Shown: in pieces, positions 24,467-34,448 of the stretch
Position numbering within the stretch: position 1 is the stretch's first letter
Layout: each line of letters opens with the position of its first letter
NCBI GenBank assembly: GCA_037501455.1
Contig: CM074855.1
Location: 29,669,001 to 29,733,000, forward strand
Length of the DNA: 64,000 bases
Source: Lantana camara
Lineage: Eukaryota; Streptophyta; Magnoliopsida; Lamiales; Verbenaceae
Direction of reading: 5' to 3'
The notes under the pieces: generated by a model
What the model saw: only the letters and a program-made list of their open reading frames with translations
Database searches by the model: none
Told to the model about the DNA's origin: nothing
Translations under genes and position numbers: made by a program

Positions 24467-25948
24467 TTGTAGCACCCCTTACACGTGGAGGTACCACACC
24501 CCCGCACTATAGGTTAATCCAAACACGAAACGGTCAATCCGTACATGAACCAACCTATAGCGAACGGTTGACAATGCAATACACGACAAGCTAGGCGGGA
24601 TTACTAATACATGCAACAAAATTCTAACATCAGATTTAAATTATTCTCAGGCCGACTCTCCCCCTTAAGAAAATAGAAATTTTCTTATTCTTTAAAATTA
24701 TCCTGCCCTTTTCCACTTGCAAGCTTCTCTGCGGGTAACATGCCCAACTCAAAGCTCCTCAACTGTCATCACTCGGATTTAATATTAAAATTTTCCAACG
24801 TCCCTTAGTCACCTAATGCTTTCCTGAGTGTGGCCAGCTATAAGATCAACACCATAATTCGAAACAAGAAAGTTACTCTCTTACTCCCAATACATCTCCC
24901 AAGTACTGATTAATTTCTGAAGGTTGAAGGACCCACTGAACATTTATCTGCTTGGACTTATCAACCTTTCCCGTTCCAAAATTTTCCAAATATTTATATC
25001 ATACCCACTCCCACTAAATCCTGGATCAATAAATTCTCACTGTCCCAAATATTTTTAATCTTCAAGCAAAATCAAATGACCCGATTCCCAACACGATACC
25101 CAATGATTCAGAAATCTCCTCTTTAAAATTCAAGTTGGTAGAAATAGAGGCAAGGATTGTGCAAAGCATAGGGGAGGCCTATTAATCAACAAACACTAAA
25201 TAATGCATGATGGTTAAAGTGTCAATGCACGTAGCAACCTACCAACAATTTAAAATGCCACACGTTGGAACATTTATATTGATTTACAGAAATACTCATA
25301 AACAAAAAAAATTAAATATTTCAACTAATTCAAACATATATTTAATGCATCAAGTAGATAATCTCAATAATATTCATAACGATATTTTATAATGAGAAGC
25401 AATTTAATTAACAATTATGATACACGTGTTTATGAATGCATTGAAGAACCTGGCACCGTAGAAATGTTGGGCTCGATCCCGGTGTCCATTCTTGGTTGAC
25501 CGAATTACAACTTGATTCAAGCGGTTGATCAGTCTCTTAAATTTCAAAATCCTCCGGCCTTGATTCATACATTTCCAAAACCTATCACTCACAACTTACT
25601 TTGCAATTAAATGCATGTGGGTGAAGCGTGGTCATGTCACGTAATTGTCACATAATTAATACCAGCGAGAATTTAATATATAATGCAACAATTAATTTAC
25701 CAATGCTTGGAATAAAACACGTCGAGCAAATAATTTCAAACGATTCAAAAATCAATTAATTAGCAATTAATAGCATGAATTAATAGAAAGTACAAGCTAT
25801 CAAGTATTTCAGTTAATTCAAAGAATCCAAGTAGCCAAGTAATTTCAAATAAAATGCAAGACTCTCAAATTGTCACGTAATTCCTATGCCGTACGACCTA
25901 GACTCGACACGACACGACACGACACTAGAACCTCGGTTTTGCAACCGG

Positions 25949-25960
25949 GCTCTGATACCA
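25949..25960 (-). promoter_or_regulatory. PBS of element F
   Basis: Minus strand TGGTATCAGAGC, seven bases from the LTR end. Complementary to initiator-Met tRNA. Confidence 0.88.
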
Positions 25961-25967
25961 CCTTAGA

Positions 25968-27771
25968 TGTAGCACCCCTTACACGTGGAGGTACCACACC
26001 CCCGCACTATAGGTTAATCTACACACGAAACGGTCAATCCGTACATGAACCAACCTATAGCGAACGGTTGACAATGTAATACACGACAAGCTAGGCGGGA
26101 TTACTAATACATGCAACAAAATAAAGCGGAAGCATAAACTAGTTTCTATCAAATATTTCCATTTATCCAATCATGACATTTCTCATTTTCCAATTAAGAT
26201 ATATTCTAAAGTTACATATCAATACATTATCATCTTCAATTAAACAATAACAATAACTACAATTCCATAATTAACAATAATAATTAAATACACGAACCAC
26301 GGTTGACACGACTACATGAACTGGACTGGACTCGACTCAACTCCCGCCTAGCGTGCACCTGCAATAACCTGAAAGGTGGAGGCGTCAGTCTGTGAAGACC
26401 GAGTGAGGGGTTTATATACATATTAGCACAGATAACATGCAAGTTATATTCTCGGGTAAAGATTTATAAAAGCTAAATATACAAGTTCAATAATAATATA
26501 GCTTCGCCCGAGAATACAACTATCAATATTAAATACTTGTTCTTTCATGCAATCGATAAACATGCTTGCTTGCTTGTTAATCATTAGGTGATCATGTAAT
26601 TCAATTATTGGCAATCGTGCGATAGTGTAATCATGTAACACGTTCATGGAATGAAATTCATGCAATAACCCGACGACAACCCGTTGTGCCGGATTCATCC
26701 CCAGTCTCTTTCGGCTCATGATAGTGTTTTGTTCTTCCTGTGGTTGGACGGACAACCACCAGCTCTAAGACCAGTCCAGCGCCCTCTCTAAGGAGAACCT
26801 GGCCAGGAGAACACATGTACACGATAGGGCTTTGTTCTTCCTGTGGTTGGACAGACAACCACCATCCCGAAGACCAGCCCAGCGCCCTCACTAAGGAGGA
26901 CCTGGCCAGGAGAATGCGTTTACTTGCTTGCAGGAACATGACTTGCTTGATTCATGAACACTAACCTAACTTACTTGCTTGATTCATGAACAATAACATA
27001 GATTGAAATGATAAGTGATTTCATGAAATTATAAATATAAATACCTTTGGCCAAAAATCACGTAAAGGTTATATAGGTTCTATATAACTAGAAATTAAAC
27101 CTCACCTGACAGGCGACACATGACTCGTGAATGCGTGAACGTGCTCATGATCGACAATCTCCGCCCTGGAGAATAACTTGAATGAAAGAAGGAGAAGAAA
27201 AGATGGAGATATGATGAAGATGATGGCCTAAGACTTCCAATTCCTCAAAGATTTTGGCAAGAAATGATGAAATCCCTCCTTCTCTTGGTTGTGGTTTGGA
27301 TCGGTAAGCAAGGGTAGCAAATATGGGATGATTGGCATGAAATGAAAATGATGATTGAGAGAGAGATGTGTATACCGATATATTTGAGGAAATATGCAAT
27401 ATTTTTGATCAAATCCCTAAAGTTCTATAAGTTATGCAATTGGGTATCTAAGGTTTGGAAATGATTAATTAGGTCCCTTAACATATTCATGCAATTAGGT
27501 CCTTAAAGAAAAGGAAATGAGCAATTAAGGACAATTTGGCAATTAAATCAAATTGGACAATTAATTTATGTAACAATTAAATTCCATTCATACAAGAATT
27601 CTCAAAATGAAATGAATATCATATAATTTTCTCGTAACCATGTTGAAAATAATTTATAAGAATTAATATAACACGTTTAAATTAATTAAACGAAATTAAT
27701 AAAATAAAATCCTAACGCTCGAAACCCACACGTGTCGAGGTACCCGACTGTCTGAAAATCGGGGCGTTACA
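25968..27771 (-). repeat. 5' LTR of element F
   Basis: 1,804 bp, TGTAGCACCCCTT...GGGCGTTACA. Its first 155 bp are nearly identical to 24468-24622. It contains a 103-bp tandem duplication (26726-26925) and an 11-bp inverted pair GCTAGGCGGGA/TCCCGCCTAGC at 26090-26100 and 26342-26352. Confidence 0.9.
26726..26925. repeat. 103-bp tandem duplication in the F LTR
   Basis: GTTCTTCCTGTGGTTGGAC begins at 26731 and again at 26834. Both copies continue through 'gacaaccacca', 'agaccag.ccagcgccctc' and 'acctggccaggagaa' with a few substitutions. The open frames on both strands here are the duplicated unit, not genes. Confidence 0.9.
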
Positions 27772-27772
27772 A

Positions 27773-27784
27773 GTATTATTATTA

Positions 27785-27828
<44 letters not shown>

Positions 27829-27830
27829 TA
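27773..27830. repeat. (TTA)n microsatellite
   Basis: About 18 TTA units, interrupted once by ATC, directly right of the F TSD. Confidence 0.9.
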
Positions 27831-30800
27831 TTTATTTTAATATGTTCTTGACTTGATCATTTGGAGTTTGTAAAACCAACCACGGAACTCAAATATCAAA
27901 TTCGTAAAAGTAAAACTCAGAAAAACTCAGAAGTATCTTATAGAAGATCAATGTAAATCTTGCAAAAATTACAAAAACTCAACAAATATTTCATGAAGGA
28001 ATAAATGTTGAATACATGTTCTACCTTGTTGAGTAATGATCAGTTTATAAAAAGAAATCCAAGAAAGTAAAAATCTTACTAAGAAAGAAATCCTTTTGGT
28101 TTGCGAAATCAAATCAAGTTGCACTCCTTTAATCACCTCTTGGATAGTAAAAAGCATTAGCCAAACAGTTCATTTTTGAAAAGAAAAATTAAAAAGAAAA
28201 TAAAAAGAAGAAAGGAAAATACAAAATTTAGAATGAAGAAGAGTTGAGAAGACCTTGAGTCTGCGTGTAATATTTGATATATCTGAAGTTTCAATTGAGA
28301 GTTGAGACCATAAATACATGAATGCATGTTTAGAATGAAGAGGAGTTGAGGTTGAGGAGATAATGGCTGATGAACATGGGTTTATATACTGCTTTCAATT
28401 TATAACTGCAACATATTTTTATTAGATCTAATTAAGTATTTGAAAATATATTTGCTATTTTATTCGATATTTTTATTAGAGGTGAATATTAACTACATCA
28501 ATAATTTGTAGACAGTTTTATATTAAATACATAATTATCGGAACATTTTGTTGATAATCCACAAATTAAGTAGATAAGTCTTCAAAAACAAAAATAAGTA
28601 GATAAGAAAAAGTTATTTTGTTATCGACCAAACATTTTGCAGATAATCCAAAAGGTAAGATTGCACTTTTAATTTTTTTTTATTTTTTATAATGTATCGA
28701 CCGAAACATGTATCAATAATCAGTAGAAAAAAATTTCACTTTTATTTTTTTTATTAGTTTATAATGTATCCACGGAGAGACCTGTCGATAATTTGTCAAT
28801 AAATTTTACCAAAGGAAGTGTTGGTAGATAATCGGTCAGTAAATTTTACCAACGAAAGTATTCGTAGGTAATCTGTGGATATAAATCTTGACTTTATCGG
28901 TTAATAAATCATCAGAAATCTGCAGATAATCTGTTGGAAATTTCCTACGAAAAAATTTCGTACACAAATTCGGTAGGTAATCAACAAATTTTTAGTAGTG
29001 CGAGTTGATCATGCCGAGAGGGTTCCACACGTGTGAATCACACGTGTGGTCACGTGAGTGACACGTGTCCTTGGGGACACGTGTGTCACACGTGCATATA
29101 TATGTATATGTGATTAAATAATTAATGTGTTAATTATTTAATAGACTTTGGTTTAATTTTTGAATTAAAAGGAAAGTCTTATTTTGGAGAAAAATAATCT
29201 ATTTAATTAATTACGAATTAATTAATTAGATAAAATAAGTTATTTATTTATTAATAAATAAAGTATAATATTATCCAAAAGGGTTTTGGATATTTTAGTT
29301 CTCTTAAAAGTTGATTTGAATTAGAATTCAAAAGTCAAACTTTGGAATTACTTGATAATCAAGTAATAAGAGAGAGGGACCAAATCCTTAGTCCAATAGG
29401 ACTAAGTTTCGGCCGCCCCTCTCCTTCCTATATATAGGGGAGCTCGAGCTCCCCTTAGAGGGTAATTGACAATTCTTTTGGTTCATGTGTTGAACACCAT
29501 CCTTTCTCCAAGATAAAACAAACCCTAGGTTAAGCCTAAACACTAACTAGAGAACTAGCATCCTTACTAGTTAGATTGTAGTCAATTTGGTGGACTATCT
29601 CTAGAGAGCTTCAAGTGAGAAGTTTTAAAGATTCGAGCTTTACCAAGGAGAGAGGATCAAGCCGCGAGAAGAGCGTTCTTGGGTGGCTTGAAACGCTTCA
29701 AGAAAGATTATTGAAAAGTAAGTTTCTAATCTCGACGAATTCGGATTCACGATTGCGAGTTTCGATCCTTTTTGTTGGAAAAATTTTAAAATTCCGCTGC
29801 TTTCTGATTCTTGTTTTCCAACACTAACTCTGTAATCTTTGATATAGGCTCAAAAGGGTGTCACCATATAGACACCTGAACCACGGCCTATGTTGGGATC
29901 ACACCAGTGGCATATGTAGAATTAGTAGAATTGATAAAGGACCTACACTTGTTAAGAGCAAGAATGATCTCTTACTGATTGGGTTGTTCGTAGTCCATTA
30001 AACATTATATACTTGGCCAAGGTGGATAAAAGATCAAGACATCAAGAAAATGGGGTTTTCTAGGATTGAGATCGAAATCGATATGAAACGAACTTAACTT
30101 TAAAGATCAAGATATTTGGATTCGGAGAATATTCCCATGCCATAGTTCTTGATTGAGAGATGGAGTTGTAGGAGGATCATATTTCACTTATTGTCTGTAA
30201 CGGCCCGGTTTTTCATTCGTACAAATATGTCATATGTGTTTATAAATTGTGCAATTAAATTATTTAATTATGTGATTAATTGTTTATAAGTGTTTTATAT
30301 TTAATTTTATTATAAATTGTTATTATTTTAATTTTTTTCATTTTATTTTAATTCGTTATTGTAGTATCTTAATTTGTTAATTAAGAGTTAATTTAATTAA
30401 TTATGTTTTGATTATACAAATTAATTTCAACCTTAATCGTTGACTTTTTATTCATTTAGAAATAGAAATTGAAGTTGGTTATTTAAATTGAAACATTATG
30501 AAATTGTTATGTTACGCATGAGTGTTTTAATCGTGTGTCTTTCTTATATGATTTGATATCGAAAATTTGTAAAAATTTAGTATGTTGTAGATTTATGTGT
30601 TATGGACATGTCTATATGCTCGTTTTATGTTTTTGGTCTGGTTTGATGGGGTAACGAATTTATTTTGATTTGTCGAACCAAATCGGGGGCTAACGGGCAA
30701 TTAGCGCACCCTTGGTTCCGTATGTGATATCTTGAGCTCGGGAACTCGGATTCGAGTTCCGTCACCTTCGTTGAACTTGTATCGAAGATTTGGGTTTAAT

Positions 30801-31079
30801 GAACTTAGCCTCATATTTTTCCAAAATCATTTGAACCTCCGAAATTCAACCGAAAAACGAAACGTCGCCAAAACTGCCACATCTCACCAAAATAGCGATA
30901 TCTCTCACCATACTTAACCAAATTAACCATGATTTGACTTTTTGGAAAGCTAACTCAACCCTCTATCAGCCTCCACTCTCTCCAAACCGAACCAATCCTC
31001 ACACAAGGAGAGAAACTCAACCAAACCCACTGTTCTGCGATTTACTGCTGCCGCTGCTCAGTCTGCATCCACACTCTTC

Positions 31080-31199
31080 CCGGGTGGGGAGAGTTTGTAC
31101 AGGTTGTGTCCCCGGGCGGGGACACCTTTATGCAGAAACTCCTGCCAGTCCTCTACCCGACCGGGGAGTTTTGTGTGGAGCTTTTACCCGGCCGGGGAG
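31080..31199. repeat. GC-rich motif cluster in LTR G
   Basis: Variants of CCCGNCCGGGGAG occur at about 31080, 31110-31126 (CCCCGGGCGGGGACACC), 31155-31168 and 31186-31199, inside AT-rich DNA. The overlapping short open frames (30934-31444) follow this motif and the adjacent TA/GT microsatellites and are not supported as genes. Confidence 0.65.
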
Positions 31200-31305
31200 C
31201 CCTGTTTGCTGCTGGTGTGTGCTTGTTTACGTATGGGCTGCGCTGCTGCTTCCCTTTTCTTTTGTTGCAGCTTGTATATGTGTATATATATGTAATGGTG
31301 TGTGT

Positions 31306-31377
31306 ATGGTATATATATATATATATATATATATATAAGCTGTGTGTATGCGTGTATATATATATATATATATATAG
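31306..31377. repeat. TA microsatellites in LTR G
   Basis: Two (TA)n tracts, 31306-31336 and 31355-31377, separated by a TGTGTG segment. Further TATA and GTATAC runs follow up to 31510. Confidence 0.9.
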
Positions 31378-34300
31378 TAATGCATGCATGGTTTTCTTTA
31401 ATATAGTAATACATGTATGGTTACGTACATGTATATATATATAGTATAATTATGCATGCATGATATATATATGTAATATGTGTATACGTATATATATGTA
31501 TATTTATTATATATTTTAGGTATTATTTGATTTACTTAATTTTAGAATTTAATTGTTACATATTTCACGTTATTTAAATTCCGATCATTACTTGAACGTT
31601 TCTATTTATCTATTTTATAATTGTCAACGTGAAATAGTACATACTATGGTCATTATATGAAATTTTTGGATTTATTTGAGATAAAATGTGAAGATATGAA
31701 TTTGGAATGAATTTAAGAGAATGAAATAGTAATATGATTTCATGAAATGTGACCTTTTAATTGTGGAATTTATGTTATGATTTATGGCTGTAATTCATGG
31801 AATTGATTGTTATCTATTTTATGTTTTACATATTTAAATGATTTGAATGCCTTTGTTTATTTAATTTATAATCTTAAAATTGATATATTTGAGTTTAAAT
31901 TGTTATATGAAACTCATGACTTGAACTGCTTTGAATTATGAAATATTTGAATATGAAACTTTCATGTATGGAACATGTTGAATGAAATACTTGGTAATTT
32001 GATTTCTTAACATGATTTATACCTCGTACGCATTTCATATCATGTGCATAACGTGCCGTGCGTCGTATATGGTTCATATGGAGTCTTGAGTCTCACGTAC
32101 ACACTATGTTGTCTTTGTACAGTTTTCTCCAGGGCTAAGATGTCGGGTTCATAGGACACCTCAAGTCTTTCTTTCTTTTGGTATTGTCGGTAAGGTGTAA
32201 CAGGTGGGTTTCTCTTCTATTAGCTATGATGACCCCGATATATCCTTATGTGAAGTTTTAAGCCAAAATATATGTATATGTATATATATCGAGTCTTTTC
32301 AAAAGAGTCTATGATTTGAAATGTAAAGCCCTTTTTCCTTTCATGAATCCCTTACCAAATGTTTTGGCGAGATCAGTGAACACATTGTTTATGGGGCCCG
32401 GGGCTATGTGTACGTGGCTATCCGGGGAAGCTCGGGCTGACGGTGATCCCCGTACACTAGTTCCAATAAATATTAACGGTGATACCGGCCCTCGCTAGGA
32501 GATTAGCGAGGAATGGGAGCTGAGTGCCTTTGGGGAACTCATGAACCCCCTTTGGTCAATGTATGAGGTGGCCGGATCTTGCAAGCCCGTCCACCACCCA
32601 GAGGAAGAAGGTTGGAACTTGTTTTATGATATGATTATGAATGATATGATTGAATGTATGCTAATGAACGAATGCATGAACGAATGAATGAATGTGGTAT
32701 GATCACTAATGAATAATTGAATGAACAAATGAATTAGTTAATGCACACACGAGGAGAAGGTTGGAGAATTCGCCTCTCGCCGGGCTCACGTAATGACCAC
32801 ATGATTGAATGAATAAATGAAATTGATTGTTGTAATCCTGAGTGTTGTTTTCCTTTGTTTTTGCCCACTTGGGAAATATTTAAACTAACCTCACGCGGGG
32901 ATTATAGCTTGTATGTGGGCGTGTTTAAATTCTGCAATATTATTTATGTTATGCCCTGTTTTATACCCACCAGTCTCCTATAGACTGAACCTGGATTGTT
33001 TTCAGTTTCTTGCAGGTTTGGAGTGCTAGGCGGGAAGTCGTGTTGGTCAAGTCTTTTGATTAAGTTGAGTCATGTCACATGCATCTTGTAAACTTGAACA
33101 ATTATGAGCATTGTACGATTATGATATGTTTGATATTGATTCGAGACAGGCTTCTAGGGACAGATTGAACCCGTGATTGTGATTAATTACATATTTTGCT
33201 TCCGCACATTCATTAACTCTTGTATCACTTATTTGGTTTCGAAGTTTTAGTTCCCGCCTAGTCTAGTGTGTGAGTGAGTCCCCGTTCGCCGTGATTCGGC
33301 TCGTGTATGGACTCTCCATTTCATATGCGGGTCGGGTCTCGGTGCTGGGGATGTGGGGCCCTCCGTTGGGACCCTACATTGTCATTGACTGAAAGGTTTT
33401 TCGATTCATTTCGTTATTCGGCTAGGGGTCACACATCCATTGCTAGATTACGGTAATGTGATCTGTGAAGTGATTAATTAATTAGGGAATTAATTAATTG
33501 CTGGCACTGCTAATCGAATAATGAACATAAAGGGACACACACAAATTCCAGAACACGAGGGTTATGGTAGGATGTTAATATGATTAACGAAGGATCAAAA
33601 TAGTTGATCGAAACGAGGCATAAAAACGTGACTGCTGCCACGTGTCAGGCGGCTAATGTGGCTGCCACTGTCACGCACACGTGGCTTCACGCGTGGCCTC
33701 GTGCATGTGATTTATTTCACACGTGAATTCTTTTCTAGAAATTAATTGATTAAATTGTTATTAATTAATTTTATTCTTTTAATTAATTTTGAATTAATTA
33801 TTAAGACTATTCTCAAATAAACTTAACCCAATAAATAATTAATTAGGAATTAAATTATTTATTGAATATTTACTTTTAACTTTGGGAAAGTTGTAAAGTC
33901 CAACGTCCTAATGTAGGAGAGAGAAGTCATCTCTTGCTAGACTTGGAGAATAAGTTGAGAACTTATTATTCCCATTAAAATAATAATTAAATTAGTTAAT
34001 TAGTGAGCAAGAAAACAATCACATTGGTTCTTGGAAACCCTAGGGGGTCGAACCATAAAGAATAAATAAAGTGGTTGGGGCTTCTCTAATTTTTTTAGAC
34101 CAAAATTCGAGAGTGTTAAGTTTTTGAGAAAATCCAAAAGAAAAGTTTTCAAAGTAAATCCTAGCCTTAACACAAGCTATAGAACTAACATTCTCACTCA
34201 CTTGATCGTGTTCTAGGACTGGTGTGGATACGCTTTGGAGGTCTTCTACTTTGGAGTCTAATTCGAAGGCCGTTCGAGGGATTTCGCTTGAAGGGTGTTC

Positions 34301-34435
34301 ATTAGGCGGTAACGACATCACTAGAAAGCTTCTATCATTGTAAATTTCTAAACATATGAAAATTGCAAGACAACGATTAAAATTTTGGAAAATTTTAAAC
34401 TTCTGCTACTCAACTCTTTCATGTTTTCCAACAAG

Positions 34436-34448
34436 TGGTATCAGAGCC
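34436..34448 (+). promoter_or_regulatory. PBS of copia B
   Basis: TGGTATCAGAGCC, two bases after the 5' LTR end. Complementary to initiator-Met tRNA. Confidence 0.9.

Larger units (their letters stand above)
24468..27771 (-). mobile_element. LTR element F, deletion derivative
   Basis: Minus-oriented gypsy-type element. The complete 5' LTR lies at 25968-27771 and its PBS at 25949-25960. At the left only the last 155 bp of the 3' LTR remains (24468-24622). A deletion removed the rest, and a PPT-like run (ctctcccccttaag) lies close by at about 24657-24670. The perfect TSD AGTAT (24463-24467 and 27772-27776) shows the whole unit inserted as one. About 1.3 kb of internal DNA has no recognisable gag or pol. 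It sits exactly between a (TAG)n and a (TTA)n tract of the host CACTA element. Confidence 0.9.
23951..29000. mobile_element. non-autonomous CACTA (En/Spm-type) element with nested LTR element F
   Basis: The left end is CACCACAAAAAAATTGATGA and the right end, in reverse complement, CACTACTAAAAATTTGTTGA; both continue into GATTACCTAC. The 3-bp TSD CGA (23948-23950 and 29001-29003) is the CACTA signature. The first base set at the left (CACCA) is a one-base variant of CACTA. Sub-terminal regions repeat words such as GTAGGTAA and TACCTACGG in both orientations, as expected for transposase-binding arrays. Without F it is about 1.74 kb. No transposase fragment was recognised. Confidence 0.9.
22829..29823 (+). 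mobile_element. solo LTR of copia family A (A2), carrying a CACTA element
   Basis: TGTTAGGAATAGTACCC...TTTTCCAACA with a perfect TSD CTAAC (22824-22828 and 29824-29828). Removing the CACTA element leaves about 1.94 kb, matching the 1.91-1.92 kb LTRs of the full copia A element. No internal domain, PBS or PPT is present. A TATATATA box lies near 29431 and a CACGTG cluster at about 29025-29095. Confidence 0.93.
30196..33378 (+). mobile_element. solo gypsy-type LTR G
   Basis: 3,183 bp from TGTAACGGCCCGG to GGGACCCTACA with a perfect TSD TTGTC (30191-30195 and 33379-33383). The 3' LTR of B has the empty site. It shares the general plan of C, F and the 1044 LTR: a TGTAAC start, a CTAGGCGG inverted pair near the end (33025-33036 and 33251-33261), and a 'ggggatgt' block before the terminal CA. 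It contains TA microsatellites (31310-31377) and a GC-rich motif group (31080-31199). No internal region, so it is a solo LTR. Confidence 0.9.
22268..34433 (+). repeat. 5' LTR of copia B in three pieces
   Basis: The native parts are 22268-22828, 29829-30195 and 33384-34433, about 1.98 kb together, against 2,026 bp for the 3' LTR. It ends TTTTCCAACA before the PBS. Its U3 contains CACGTG-rich sequence near 33640-33720. Confidence 0.9.

Noticed and set aside
30934..31444. Group of open frames near the TA microsatellites
   Set aside because: They lie in LTR G and are made by GC-motif repeats and TA/GT tracts.
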